A DNA stretch of 45,655 nt, taken from positions 1-45,655 of the forward strand of contig CALUHJ010000024.1 of the NCBI GenBank assembly GCA_944320415.1, in the 5' to 3' direction. The stretch's first letter is position 1. Every line of letters begins with the position of its first letter. The notes beneath the pieces were generated by a model. It saw nothing but the letters and a program-made list of their open reading frames with translations, did no database searches and had not been told where the DNA came from. This stretch comes from an uncultured Bacteroidales bacterium (GTDB lineage Bacteria; Bacteroidota; Bacteroidia; Bacteroidales; P3). Below, one piece after another: positions 36,443-45,569 of this stretch. Both the position numbers and the translations under genes were made by a program.

Positions 36443-36709
36443 TGGCATCAACCGAAAATGAACAATTTGTTTAATAACACCATACTGTATTGTTTTATTG
36501 CACTCTTGTGAGATAAAGGGGTGAATAAGCTTTTCTCTCAGGTTCAAACATGACATTGCTTTCCGTAATGTTTACAAAGGTCTGCAACAAAAAAAAGTAA
36601 AAAACGTAGAAAATGCTCGGAAAAGGTTTTTGTTTGATGATTTTTTTGTAATATTGCCAATTCAAAAAGCAGATTAAAAATTAACTCTTTATACTTTAAA
36701 GCATTGATT
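36443..36709. other. divergent intergenic region between porU and porP
   Basis: This 267-base AT-rich gap must hold both promoters. On the plus strand TAATATTG (36650-36657) is one mismatch from TAnnTTTG and sits after T-rich DNA. I find no convincing minus-strand promoter and no ORF, tRNA or repeat. Confidence 0.4.
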
Positions 36710-37696
36710 ATGAATAAAAAAGTATTTTTTTTAATAGTAGGGTTGATAATATTGTATCTTGATGTAAAGGCTCAGGATCCTCACTTTTCCCAATTTTATG
36801 CCAATCCTTTGTACACTAATCCTGCACTTGCGGGAACTGCAGTTTGTCCAAGGTTTTCGCTTTCTTACAGGGATCAGTGGCCTGCCTTGGGTGCATTTAA
36901 AACATTTTCGGCCAGCTACGATCAATATTTCGATGCGCTTTCAGGAGGTATAGGAGTTATGGTCATGAGTGATGCTCAAAGTGATTATTACAGGACAAAT
37001 ACGGCAGCTCTTATTTATTCGCTTCGATTAAAACTTACAAGAGACATTTTCTTGAACTTGGCAGCACAAGCAAGTGTAACCAACCGCAGTTTGGATTGGG
37101 ATGAATTGTCTTTTCCAGACATGATAGATCCAAGATATGGTTTCATTTATTCGACAATGGCTGATCGTCCTGACGATTTGTCTCATACTTATGTGGATTT
37201 CGCAGCAGGACTGGTAGCTTACGGAGAAAATTGGTATGTAGGAGCTTCCGTTGCGAATCTTACCAGACCTAATGATGGCTTCATATCTTACAACCGTATA
37301 CCTATGAGATTCACCGCTCACGGAGGTGTAAGGTTGAATCTAAGTAGAGATAAAAGAAGAACAAATGCTTTTTTCGGAGCTCCTATCATAACACCGAATG
37401 TAATATATTCGTATCAAGGAGATTTTCAAATGTTGAATTACGGTCTTTATTTGGATTGGAGTCCGTTCATAGTAGGTACATGGTTCAGGCAGTCGATTTC
37501 ATTTGACAATGCTGATGCACTGGTTCTTTTGTTCGGTTTGCAATACGAAAACATGAAAATAGGATATAGCTACGACATTACTGTTTCGGAATTGTCAAAT
37601 GCTTCAGGTGGTGCACATGAAATAACACTTGGAGTGCAACTTCCTTGTCCTGAAAAACGTAAGAAGATAAAACCTATAAAATGTCCTTCATTCTAA
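36710..37696 (+). CDS. PorP/SprF-family type IX secretion membrane protein
   Basis: This 328-residue outer-membrane barrel protein starts at the ATG at 36710, two codons inside a TTG-initiated frame. It has a signal peptide (MNKKVFFLIVGLIILYLDVKAQ) and the PorP/SprF hallmark directly after it: DPHFSQFYANPLYTNPALAGT, followed by YRDQWPALGAFKTFSASYDQ. Family members pair with gliding adhesins or anchor cargo with type B sorting domains. PorP proper belongs to the porPKLMN cluster; here it precedes gldJ and not porK, so it may be a sprF-like paralogue. It is divergent from porU. No adhesin gene follows. Confidence 0.88.
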   Translation: MNKKVFFLIVGLIILYLDVKAQDPHFSQFYANPLYTNPALAGTAVCPRFSLSYRDQWPALGAFKTFSASYDQYFDALSGGIGVMVMSDAQSDYYRTNTAALIYSLRLKLTRDIFLNLAAQASVTNRSLDWDELSFPDMIDPRYGFIYSTMADRPDDLSHTYVDFAAGLVAYGENWYVGASVANLTRPNDGFISYNRIPMRFTAHGGVRLNLSRDKRRTNAFFGAPIITPNVIYSYQGDFQMLNYGLYLDWSPFIVGTWFRQSISFDNADALVLLFGLQYENMKIGYSYDITVSELSNASGGAHEITLGVQLPCPEKRKKIKPIKCPSF

Positions 37697-37765
37697 CATT
37701 AGGAATGATGACAAGACGAAGTCTGTGTGAAACAAGTTTATATTAATAATAAAAAAGCGTGCGAA

Positions 37766-39316
37766 ATGAAAATAGCATCATCGGTCACTAAAGTATTTTT
37801 CAGTTTATCCATGGTTGTATTATTGTTTGGATGCTCAAGTAAAAAAACATCAAATACTACTGGGTGGAACTATGATGACCCTGACTGGGGAGGTTTCGAA
37901 TCTGCCCACGTAACAGAACAAGAAACGCCTCCTGGAATGGTATTCATTGAAGGTGGAGCGTTCGTTATGGGAACAACAACAGATAACGTAAGATACGAAT
38001 GGCACAACCAACCAAAAAGAGTTACGGTTTCATCATTCTATATGGATGAATGCGAGGTAACGAACTTGGATTATAGGGAATATCTTTATTGGTTGAACAG
38101 GGTATATGGCAATGATTATCCTGAAGTTTATCAAAGAGCATTGCCTGACACCTTGGTTTGGCGTTCCAAATTGGGATATAACGAACCAATGGTTGACTAT
38201 TATTTCCGTCACCCTTCATGGTCGGACTATCCTGTTGTCGGCGTAAGTTGGGTACAGGCATCTGAGTACTGCAACTGGAGAACGGACCGTGTCAATGAAA
38301 AGATATTGGTGGACAATGGCATATTGGAAATGGTTGACCCAGACCAACAGGGAGATAACGTCTTCACTACGGATGCTTATCTTGCAGGTCAATATGAAGG
38401 ATATGTAAAAGAAGACCTTCCTGACCTTAATCCGAACTCAGAAGGTTACAGAAAGGTGAAAATGGAAGACGGTATACTTTTGCCTAGATTCCGTTTGCCT
38501 ACGGAAGCCGAATGGGAATACGCCGCACTTTCATTGGTAGGAAATACTGTTGACGAAAGAATTGTAGAAAGAAGAATATATCCTTGGAATGGACACATAG
38601 TACGTACCGCCGAGAAAAAATACTACGGACAGATGTTGGCAAACTTCAAACGTAGCAGAGGTGATGCGATGGGTGTGGCAAGTGCTTTGAACGATCATTG
38701 GGAATATACCGCTCCTGTAATGTTCTATTTCCCTAACGACTATGGATTATACAACATGGCAGGCAATGTTTCGGAATGGGTTATGGACGTTTACAGAGCC
38801 AATACCGGACTTGACGCTGACGACATCAATCCTTTCAGAGGTAATGTTTATATGACAAAGGTTACGGACAGCGACGGACTGATTGCAGAAAAGGATTCAT
38901 TGGGCAGAATATCCTATCGCGCAGTCACTGTAGAGGAAAATATAAACAGATTGAATTACAGACAGTCCGACAACATAAATTACCTGGACGGTGACTTGGC
39001 ATCACAATTAGGTTCTGCCGAAACATGGAAGATGTCTTACAACGAAGAGGAAGAGGATGAAGGTTTTACTGAATCAGAAGAAGATCTTGAAGGCGGTGAA
39101 GGAACACAACAGACCAAAAGTGCTACCGGAACAATGTATGAATATGAAAAGACTTCAATGGTGGACGATAAGGTCAGAGTGGTCAAAGGAGGCTCTTGGA
39201 AAGACAGGGCATTCTATTTGAGTCCTGGACAAAGAAGATATCTCGACCAAACAAGAAGTACTGATTGGATTGGTTTCCGTTGCGCAATGGACAGAGCCGG
39301 TTCAAGAGAACAATAA
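37766..39316 (+). CDS. gldJ: gliding motility/T9SS lipoprotein GldJ
   Basis: This is an outer-membrane lipoprotein with a formylglycine-generating-enzyme (SUMF1) fold. The start is the ATG at 37766 (MKIASSVTKVFFSLSMVVLLFGC, lipobox LFGC), giving 516 residues. The FGE domain opens with PPGMVFIEGGAFVMGT (about 55-70) and closes with VVKGGSWKDRAFYLSPGQRRYL and IGFRCAMD. The signature stretches ALPDTLVWRSKLGYNE and DYPVVGVSWVQASEYCNWRTDRVNE match GldJ better than GldK/PorK. In F. johnsoniae gldJ neighbours porU and porV, as here. An acidic, low-complexity insert (EEEEDEGFTESEEDLEGGEG) is unusual. GldJ stabilises GldK and is needed for secretion in gliders. Confidence 0.88.
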   Translation: MKIASSVTKVFFSLSMVVLLFGCSSKKTSNTTGWNYDDPDWGGFESAHVTEQETPPGMVFIEGGAFVMGTTTDNVRYEWHNQPKRVTVSSFYMDECEVTNLDYREYLYWLNRVYGNDYPEVYQRALPDTLVWRSKLGYNEPMVDYYFRHPSWSDYPVVGVSWVQASEYCNWRTDRVNEKILVDNGILEMVDPDQQGDNVFTTDAYLAGQYEGYVKEDLPDLNPNSEGYRKVKMEDGILLPRFRLPTEAEWEYAALSLVGNTVDERIVERRIYPWNGHIVRTAEKKYYGQMLANFKRSRGDAMGVASALNDHWEYTAPVMFYFPNDYGLYNMAGNVSEWVMDVYRANTGLDADDINPFRGNVYMTKVTDSDGLIAEKDSLGRISYRAVTVEENINRLNYRQSDNINYLDGDLASQLGSAETWKMSYNEEEEDEGFTESEEDLEGGEGTQQTKSATGTMYEYEKTSMVDDKVRVVKGGSWKDRAFYLSPGQRRYLDQTRSTDWIGFRCAMDRAGSREQ

Positions 39317-39346
39317 AGTAGACAACAGTGTTTATTGGTTAATATC

Positions 39347-39388
39347 AAGAGAATCGGCATTCCTGAAATGGAATGCCGATTCTCTTTG
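39347..39388 (+). terminator. strong terminator after gldJ
   Basis: A perfect 17-base-pair stem (39347-39363 with 39370-39386, arm AAGAGAATCGGCATTCC) encloses a 6-base loop TGAAAT and ends in T-rich sequence. The remaining 140 bases to holA hold a possible -7 box TATCTTCG at 39512. Confidence 0.85.
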
Positions 39389-39528
39389 TTTAAATTCATA
39401 AGTCTCTCTCTTATACATCCGACAAAACATCTACAAATCTTTGATTCATAAAATCAGAATCAAGTTTCAAAAAATTCTTTCTTTGTTCTATTTTTCCAGA
39501 ACTTTATTTCGTATCTTCGCGGCTGTTT

Positions 39529-40536
39529 ATGGCATCTACATTCGAAAGCATAGAAAAAGAAATTGCAAACAGGACACTGCAACCTGTTTATCTGTTAAAA
39601 GGCGAAGAGGCATATTATCTGAAACTGCTGGCGGACAAGTTTGAAAAATCAATTCTAGACGAATCCGAAGCGGATTTCAATCTCAGCGTCTTTTATGGCA
39701 AGGACGCCTCAATGGAACAGATAATGCTTACCGCCAAACAGTATCCGGTCATGTCACCTTACCGCATAGTCATACTAAAGGAAGCGCAGATGATGGACAA
39801 AAGGGAACTGTCCAAAATTGAAAGATATCTTATGAAACCATTGCCGACAACCGTTCTTGTAATAGTAAACAACGGCAAGGACTTCCCCCAGGCACTTGCA
39901 ACAAAGATAGGAAAAGTCGGAAACGTTTTCGACAGCAAAAAACCATACGACAACCAGGTTGTGGCATGGATTGACTCATACGTAAAACAACAGGGCTACA
40001 CCATAGAGCAGCAGGCTTCGGTGCTTATGTTCGAATACATTGGCAACAATCTGCAAAACATAAGCAATGAAATATCCAAACTGATTGTAAACCTAAGTGA
40101 CAGACGTTCTATAACCCTTGCGGACGTATCGGAACATATAGGGATAAGCAAGGAATACAACATATTCGAATTACAGAACGCCATAGCGGGGTTCAATCAG
40201 GAGAAAATAAACAGTATTGTGGATTATTTTGAAGCCAATCCCAAGGAAAACCCCATGGCTCTTATTCTGTCATCCCTGTTCAACTATTTCGTCAAGTTGC
40301 TCATAGTTTCGCAACTGCCGGACAAGTCAAATAATGCCGTTTCCCAAGCCCTGAACATATCTCCTTATTTCGCAAAAGACTATATACTGCCGGCACAGCG
40401 TTTTACGATGGACAAGATAATACGGAACATAGCTCTGATAAAGGATTGCGACCTTAAGACTAAAGGAGTGGATTCTGCAGCGGTGACAAACGAATACGAA
40501 CTGCTGAAGGAACTTGTTTACAAACTTATTCATTAA
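39529..40536 (+). CDS. holA: DNA polymerase III subunit delta
   Basis: HolA is the wrench subunit of the clamp loader that opens the sliding clamp. The 335-residue protein has the three AAA+-like domains of the family without a working Walker motif. Recognisable pieces are the N-terminal PVYLLKGEEAYYLKLLADK (about 19-37), FYGKDASMEQIMLTAKQYPVMSPYRIVILKEAQ (about 55-88), the second-domain ISNEISKLIVNLSD and the C-terminal helical MALILSSLFNYFVKLLIVSQLPD. The ATG follows a weak TATCTTCG box by 9 bases. A TonB-receptor gene starts 30 bases after its stop and may be co-transcribed. Confidence 0.92.
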   Translation: MASTFESIEKEIANRTLQPVYLLKGEEAYYLKLLADKFEKSILDESEADFNLSVFYGKDASMEQIMLTAKQYPVMSPYRIVILKEAQMMDKRELSKIERYLMKPLPTTVLVIVNNGKDFPQALATKIGKVGNVFDSKKPYDNQVVAWIDSYVKQQGYTIEQQASVLMFEYIGNNLQNISNEISKLIVNLSDRRSITLADVSEHIGISKEYNIFELQNAIAGFNQEKINSIVDYFEANPKENPMALILSSLFNYFVKLLIVSQLPDKSNNAVSQALNISPYFAKDYILPAQRFTMDKIIRNIALIKDCDLKTKGVDSAAVTNEYELLKELVYKLIH

Positions 40537-40566
40537 ATTATCGTCAAAACCTCATTCGCAACAATC

Positions 40567-42861
40567 ATGAAACATTCTTTGTTTTTATTCATTCTTTGTT
40601 TTTGTTCTCTTGGTCTTTTTTCCCAAAACGGTTCAATCAAAGGATTTGTCTTGGACCAAACAACGGAAGAGCCAGTCATGTTCGCCAACGTATTGGTCAA
40701 AGACTTAGGCACGGGCGTTGCAACAGACGTCAACGGTTATTTCGTCTTGTCAAAACTGAAGGAAGGCAATCACGAACTGGTTGTCACATCTATAGGCTAT
40801 GAGACGGACACGATAAGCGTTCTTGTTGAAGCAAAAAAAGTAAAATCAATAAACATAAAGCTAAAACCGATAGCGGTAGAATTGTCTGCATTCGAGGTAT
40901 CGGGTCGCAGGGAGAGTGCAAGAAACGAGAGTCTTGTATCTGTCGAAAAGGTCACTTCAAGGGATATACAACAGATTCCGTCGATAGGCGGACAGGCTGA
41001 CCTTGCCCAATACATACAGGTTATGCCGGGCGTGGTCTTTTCGGGCGACCAGGGAGGACAACTGTACATACGCGGAGGTTCCGCAATACAGAACAAAGTG
41101 CTTTTAGACGGTATGGTTGTGTACAATCCTTTTCATTCCATAGGACTTTTTTCGGTATTCGAGACGGATATAATAAGGAATGCGGAAATATATACGGGAG
41201 GATTCAATGCCCAATACGGCGGACGATTGTCCTCAGTCATGGACATAACAACCAAGGACGGTAACAAAAAGAGAACCTCCGGCAAACTGTCGGCCTCAAC
41301 ATTCGGAGGACGTTTTTTGCTCGAAGGTCCAATAATCAAAAGCAGTGAGGAAAAGAATTACAGTCTATCTTATCTGTTTACCGCAAAGAACTCCTATCTG
41401 TCCAAAACCTCTACATCCATATATTCCTACATGGACAAGGAACTGCCTTACGATTTTCTCGATCTGTACGGCAAACTCACGCTGGCATCGGACAACGGTA
41501 GCAAAATAAACCTTTTCGGCTTCAACTTCACCGACAAGGTCAATCAATACGAATCCATAGCGGATTACAGTTGGGACAACAAGGCGATAGGTGCCAATTT
41601 CCTTCTTCTTCCGGGCAACAGTTCCGCATTGGTTGAAGGTGTATTGGCCTATTCCGACTACACGATGAAGATGTCGGAGACTTCATCCGAACAGGAAAGG
41701 ATGAGCAATATAGGAGGTTTCAATCTCGGTATGTCGGTGACCAACTTTTTCGGAGAAGACCAGTTGAAATATGGTGTGGAAATGATAGGTAACACTACAA
41801 GGACTTCTTTTGAAACGGCCGATACCGCAACGGACTACTCCACGGAGGCTGCCGCATATATCCTTTACAAATGGATACTCGGTCCGATATTGTTGGAGCC
41901 GAGTGTAAGGATGTCCTATTATGCATCACTCGGTGATGTATTGATTGAACCGCGTTTTGCATTCAAGTTCAACATAACGGACAATTTCAGATTGAAGGCC
42001 GCAGCCGGCATGTACTCGCAGGCTTTCATCGATACCAAAAGCGATAGAGACATAGTGAATCTTTTTTCGGGATATCTCACCGTCAGTCCGGACCTTAACA
42101 TAGTATCGCATTTCAGGGGAGAGGAAATAACATCCTATGTGCAGAAATCAAATCATCTTATTTTCGGGATGGAGTACGACATATTGAAAAACTTGAGCCT
42201 TAACGTTGAGGGATATTACAAGACGATGAGTAACCTTACAGGCATAAACAAAGACAAGTTGTATACGGATGATGCGGACCATACGGACAAGGAGGACTTT
42301 CTTAAAAAGGAATACATTATAGAGGAGGGACGCGCTTATGGAGGAGACCTGTCACTGAAATACGACAACGGACGTCTTTACATTTGGACAATATATTCTT
42401 TGGGTTGGGTGGAGAGAACGAACGAGAAACAGACTTATTACCCGCACTACGACCGACGCCACAACCTGAACATACTTGTCAACTATCAGATGCTAAAGGA
42501 CAGAAGCCTTGAGATAAGTCTGCGATGGAATTACGGCAGCGGATTTCCCTACACACCTACTGCATCCATGATAGAGTCCGTTGACTTCTCGGACGGAATA
42601 AATACCGATTACATAAATGCCAATGGTGAATTGGTCACCATATACGGAGATCTCAACTCCAAACGTCTGCCGGATTATCACAGGTTTGACATCTCGGTAA
42701 AAAAACGATTCGAGATAGGAAAGCATTCCATACTGGAGCTGGATTTGAGTGTAACAAATCTGTATAACAGGAACAATCTGTTTTACTACAACAGAATTAC
42801 ATCCGAACGCGTTGACCAATTGCCTATAATGCCTTCTGTCGGCATGACATTTACGTTTTAG
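40567..42861 (+). CDS. TonB-dependent receptor with carboxypeptidase-regulatory-like N-domain
   Basis: The 764-residue outer-membrane receptor has a signal peptide (MKHSLFLFILCFCSLGLFSQ). A CarboxypepD_reg-like beta-sandwich (about 22-100: GSIKGFVLDQTTEEPVMFAN) is followed by a plug domain (about 115-220: SARNESLVSVEKVTSRDIQQ, YIRGGSAIQNKVLLDGMVVY) and a beta-barrel closing with a short aromatic strand (MPSVGMTFTF). It imports an unknown ligand using TonB energy. It is much shorter than SusC proteins and no susD follows, so a glycan-uptake role is not supported. No riboswitch or Fur-like site is evident. It follows holA closely. Confidence 0.92.
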   Translation: MKHSLFLFILCFCSLGLFSQNGSIKGFVLDQTTEEPVMFANVLVKDLGTGVATDVNGYFVLSKLKEGNHELVVTSIGYETDTISVLVEAKKVKSINIKLKPIAVELSAFEVSGRRESARNESLVSVEKVTSRDIQQIPSIGGQADLAQYIQVMPGVVFSGDQGGQLYIRGGSAIQNKVLLDGMVVYNPFHSIGLFSVFETDIIRNAEIYTGGFNAQYGGRLSSVMDITTKDGNKKRTSGKLSASTFGGRFLLEGPIIKSSEEKNYSLSYLFTAKNSYLSKTSTSIYSYMDKELPYDFLDLYGKLTLASDNGSKINLFGFNFTDKVNQYESIADYSWDNKAIGANFLLLPGNSSALVEGVLAYSDYTMKMSETSSEQERMSNIGGFNLGMSVTNFFGEDQLKYGVEMIGNTTRTSFETADTATDYSTEAAAYILYKWILGPILLEPSVRMSYYASLGDVLIEPRFAFKFNITDNFRLKAAAGMYSQAFIDTKSDRDIVNLFSGYLTVSPDLNIVSHFRGEEITSYVQKSNHLIFGMEYDILKNLSLNVEGYYKTMSNLTGINKDKLYTDDADHTDKEDFLKKEYIIEEGRAYGGDLSLKYDNGRLYIWTIYSLGWVERTNEKQTYYPHYDRRHNLNILVNYQMLKDRSLEISLRWNYGSGFPYTPTASMIESVDFSDGINTDYINANGELVTIYGDLNSKRLPDYHRFDISVKKRFEIGKHSILELDLSVTNLYNRNNLFYYNRITSERVDQLPIMPSVGMTFTF

Positions 42862-43014
42862 TCAGAGAACACACGGAAAGCGGTGAAAACGATAAATAGC
42901 CAATAAGCTGTTATATAAATAATGAAATATCAATTATAAATTCAAAAGGATAAAAACTGCACTCCTAAACATAAATTTTTGTCTTTTCTTTCTGTGCATT
43001 CAAGATGAAAATTG

Positions 43015-43022
43015 TATATTTG
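43015..43022 (+). promoter_or_regulatory. -7 box for the unknown lipoprotein gene
   Basis: TATATTTG matches TAnnTTTG; the leader to the ATG at 43079 is about 50 bases. The -33 region is not clear. The rest of the gap after the TonB receptor (42862-43014) is AT-rich with nothing recognisable. Confidence 0.5.
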
Positions 43023-43078
43023 CATTTATTAAAAACATATAGTATTACGCTTTTTGATAAACAAAAACCTATAGAAAT

Positions 43079-43681
43079 ATGAAAAGAGTATTATTAGCAG
43101 TTATTCTTGTCGCATTTTGCATTTCATGTAGTAGATCTCCTGAAAACAAGGCGAATAAATTGATTGAGAAAGATCTCAAGAAGGTATTGTATGTTCCCGA
43201 GTCATACGATCCTGTAGAAACAAAGGTAGATAGCGCATTTACACCTTTTGACGATCCTGTATTTGTCGACAAGACAATGCAATTGCTAGACTTGGCAACA
43301 TCTATTGAGGAATATGACAATAATATAAAGGAAGCAAAATCCTCAATGTCCTTATGGGATAACATGGGAAGTGCATTTTCGAGGAACGAATATCAGGAAG
43401 CAAAAGATGAATATGACGAGAATACACAAAACAGAACGGAGGCAATTTCAAAAGCAAAGAAACTTGGCGAAGAACTCAAGAAAATGATGGATAAAGAACG
43501 GATGTTTATTGGTTATAAGGTTCAGCACCGTTATCGTGCAGATAATAATGCTGGAAATACACTTTTCGGCGAAAAGATTTACTTGTTTGACAAAAATATG
43601 AACCAAATTGTTGCTTCTTATAATGATGAAGAATACAAGACTTATCAGAGTGTTTGTAAACAAATTGTTGGCGAGAATTAA
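43079..43681 (+). CDS. unknown lipoprotein with coiled-coil segment
   Basis: I do not recognise this family. The 200-residue protein has a lipoprotein signal (MKRVLLAVILVAFCISC, lipobox CISC). An Asp/Pro-rich stretch with VDSAFTPFDDPVF (about 50-63) follows, then a highly charged helical region likely to be coiled coil (about 90-145: SRNEYQEAKDEYDENTQNRT, KAKKLGEELKKMMDKERMF). The C-terminal part may be a small beta-domain (FIGYKVQHRYRADNNAGNTL, GEKIYLFDKNMNQIVASYND). It has its own promoter-like box and lies in an AT-richer stretch between housekeeping genes and the rRNA operon. Real gene status rests on the signal peptide, promoter and codon pattern. Confidence 0.75.
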   Translation: MKRVLLAVILVAFCISCSRSPENKANKLIEKDLKKVLYVPESYDPVETKVDSAFTPFDDPVFVDKTMQLLDLATSIEEYDNNIKEAKSSMSLWDNMGSAFSRNEYQEAKDEYDENTQNRTEAISKAKKLGEELKKMMDKERMFIGYKVQHRYRADNNAGNTLFGEKIYLFDKNMNQIVASYNDEEYKTYQSVCKQIVGEN

Positions 43682-43804
43682 TTGATTGGTTTTTAAATAA
43701 TCCAACTTGCAAGAAGAATGCAATAACATAGCATCCAAAATATTCACTATTTGTTTTTGTACTATGAATAAACATAGTGTCTGACGAACATTTGAACTTT
43801 AATC

Positions 43805-44917
43805 ATGATTTCAGAGATACTAACATATGCACTTGATAAAGAGGGCAATCTCAAACACATAGACGATGTCCCCAACGGCAATGGATGTGGATGTATATGT
43901 CCGGCTTGCAAGCAACCATTGCAAGCAAGGAATGAGGGAAGTAAACGAATGCACCATTTTGCGCATCAATCTGGAGTTGATTGCCCAAACGCACGCGAAA
44001 CTTCCATTCACCTTCTGGCAAAAGAGAAAATACAAAAAGCCTTTTATGGGCCAAAATCAATAACCTTTTCGTTTGAATATACCTCATACTGTAAGTTGTT
44101 TGATAAATGTCAGTACTTTAGATATGGATATGGTGATTGTATTCAAAAAACAACACGTCGATTTGACCTAAGCGAATTCTATGATACATGTGAACAGGAA
44201 GTCCCCTACGATACAACAAGAAGGAGGTCTGATCTTAAGTTTTCATCTTCAACACATCCAGATAGAAAGCCCGTTTATCTGGAAATATTTGTAACACATG
44301 CAAGTGAAGACGCAAAACTACACAGTGGCGAGAAGATTATTGAAACAAAGATTGAAAGCGAGAATGACATTGACGAAATAATCAAAAATGGCCTGATTGA
44401 AAGCCTAAAACAAGATGATAAAGCAGGAAACGACAATCAATCCCTAAAGGTATCTTTTTGGGGATTTATAAATAAAGATTATAATTACACAAACTGTAAT
44501 TCTAAGATTGAGTTCTCCAGATATATTTTATTTCCATCCGGGAAATTTAGTTGCAGACAGGATTGTAGCTTGTGTAACGAGGTTCGGAAAACAAAACCAA
44601 ATTCATTGTACGAGATATACTTTCATACTCCTGTTGCATTTGGTATTCATGAAATTGCAAAATGGATGGGATTTCTGAAGTTTGGAATAAGAAATTGCTT
44701 GATGTGCAAAAATATTGTGGAAAATAATGGTGGAGACAAGATTTGTCGTTTATACAAATGTCTCGGTATATCAAATAATGAAAAACATGATAATGCACGG
44801 GCTAAAACATGTAGTAGATTTATTTTGAATCAAGAAGAAATGGAGGAATGTCTAAAGAAAGTAGAGAACAAAGAGATTCCTCCCATAACTGAATTTTATT
44901 CTGGAAAGAATATTTAG
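43805..44917 (+). CDS. CoiA-like protein: zinc ribbon plus PD-(D/E)XK-like nuclease segment
   Basis: The 370-residue protein opens with a metal-binding motif typical of competence-protein-CoiA-like nucleases: C32-x2-C35 (CPAC), then HHFAH at 50-54 and C60. A candidate restriction-fold core follows with RRRSDLKF (Asp143) and VYLEIFVTH (Glu160), where family members have D and E-x-Q/T. The C-terminal half has two more Cys clusters (CRQDCSLC, and CLMCKNIV with CRLYKC), probably a second zinc site. CoiA relatives process DNA during uptake, and related proteins occur in accessory or defence-like islands. The AT-rich sequence and position between an unknown lipoprotein and the rRNA operon suggest horizontal acquisition. 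Function is unproven. Confidence 0.7.
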   Translation: MISEILTYALDKEGNLKHIDDVPNGNGCGCICPACKQPLQARNEGSKRMHHFAHQSGVDCPNARETSIHLLAKEKIQKAFYGPKSITFSFEYTSYCKLFDKCQYFRYGYGDCIQKTTRRFDLSEFYDTCEQEVPYDTTRRRSDLKFSSSTHPDRKPVYLEIFVTHASEDAKLHSGEKIIETKIESENDIDEIIKNGLIESLKQDDKAGNDNQSLKVSFWGFINKDYNYTNCNSKIEFSRYILFPSGKFSCRQDCSLCNEVRKTKPNSLYEIYFHTPVAFGIHEIAKWMGFLKFGIRNCLMCKNIVENNGGDKICRLYKCLGISNNEKHDNARAKTCSRFILNQEEMEECLKKVENKEIPPITEFYSGKNI

Positions 44918-45335
44918 AATCAACTTGCCGCCTAATTGACTCTCAAAAAAACACTAATAACAAAACGAACTAAGCTATTCCGCAGATTATTTATTTTTTT
45001 TGCTGTTTTACCTCTCCCAATAAACATCATAATTACCAATTAAATCCTGCGATGGACAATGGCAATATCTTCAACGATATATGGTTCGCAATATCATTGC
45101 ATGATTCCTTCCTCAGACAGTTTGGAAAATAAAAAGTCGAGAGTAAAAAATTAAAAATTCCTATGATAAAAGTTTCAATTCTTGAGGTGAACATGCAAAA
45201 AATTAGATTTTTTGGGGGTGTAAGATGCCGACTTACTAAATGTAACGGCGGTTTTATTCTTGTCATGCCTTCTTTTTACTTTTTCCGTAATGCGTTGACT
45301 TTTTTTCAGGACAAGACAATATATTGCTTCCGTTT
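44918..45335. other. AT-rich intergenic region without a supported gene
   Basis: This 418-base stretch holds two short opposing frames (45033-45266 minus, 45163-45351 plus) with no recognisable domain, signal peptide or promoter, which I do not call. It contains A- and T-runs but no clear terminator, tRNA or repeat. It may be decayed accessory DNA. Confidence 0.5.
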
Positions 45336-45518
45336 CTACTCTTTGTTATAGTAATATCTCTTAACAAGAATTTCTACAATACCTCCATAACCAACTGCTG
45401 ATAGCAAGATTCCCAAGTGCCAAAGATCTTCCATAAAAAACTCGCAAATTCCACCTGCAATTATGAAAATCATGGCTATCAACAACTCGACTTTACTTAC
45501 CTTAAAACTTTTCCCCAT
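45336..45518 (-). CDS. small two-helix membrane protein
   Basis: The frame from the ATG near 45518 encodes 60 residues with two probable transmembrane segments (about 9-27, VELLIAMIFIIAGGICEFF, and 32-51, WHLGILLSAVGYGGIVEILV) and a basic C-terminal tail (KRYYYNKE). A longer TTG start at 45575 would translate the rRNA-operon terminator hairpin and is rejected. It lies on the same strand as, and directly after, the 5S rRNA terminator. I do not recognise the family; the ordered hydrophobic pattern suggests a real gene. Confidence 0.5.
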   Translation of the reverse strand: MGKSFKVSKVELLIAMIFIIAGGICEFFMEDLWHLGILLSAVGYGGIVEILVKRYYYNKE

Positions 45519-45543
45519 CGCAATATTGCTTTTACAAAACCAA

Positions 45544-45569
45544 AGAGCCCCGCAATATAGCGGAGCTCT
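45544..45569 (-). terminator. rRNA operon terminator
   Basis: Minus strand AGAGCTCCGC pairs with GCGGGGCTCT (one G-U) across a 6-base loop and is followed by T. It lies 12 bases past the 5S gene end. Confidence 0.75.

Noticed and set aside
37766..39316. Identification as PorK/GldK instead of GldJ
   Set aside because: The stretches ALPDTLVWR, LGYNE and YPVVGVSW and the neighbourhood with porU/porV fit GldJ; gldL/M/N do not follow.
40567..42861. SusC-type receptor of a polysaccharide utilisation locus
   Set aside because: It is too short at 764 residues, with no SusD partner or glycoside hydrolase nearby.
43079..44917. A toxin-antitoxin or CRISPR-like locus
   Set aside because: No repeats with spacers and no short overlapping gene pair; the two genes are 123 bases apart with separate upstream signals.
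45163..45351. 62-residue plus-strand frame
   Set aside because: No promoter, signal or family resemblance; it overlaps the better supported minus-strand small membrane gene.
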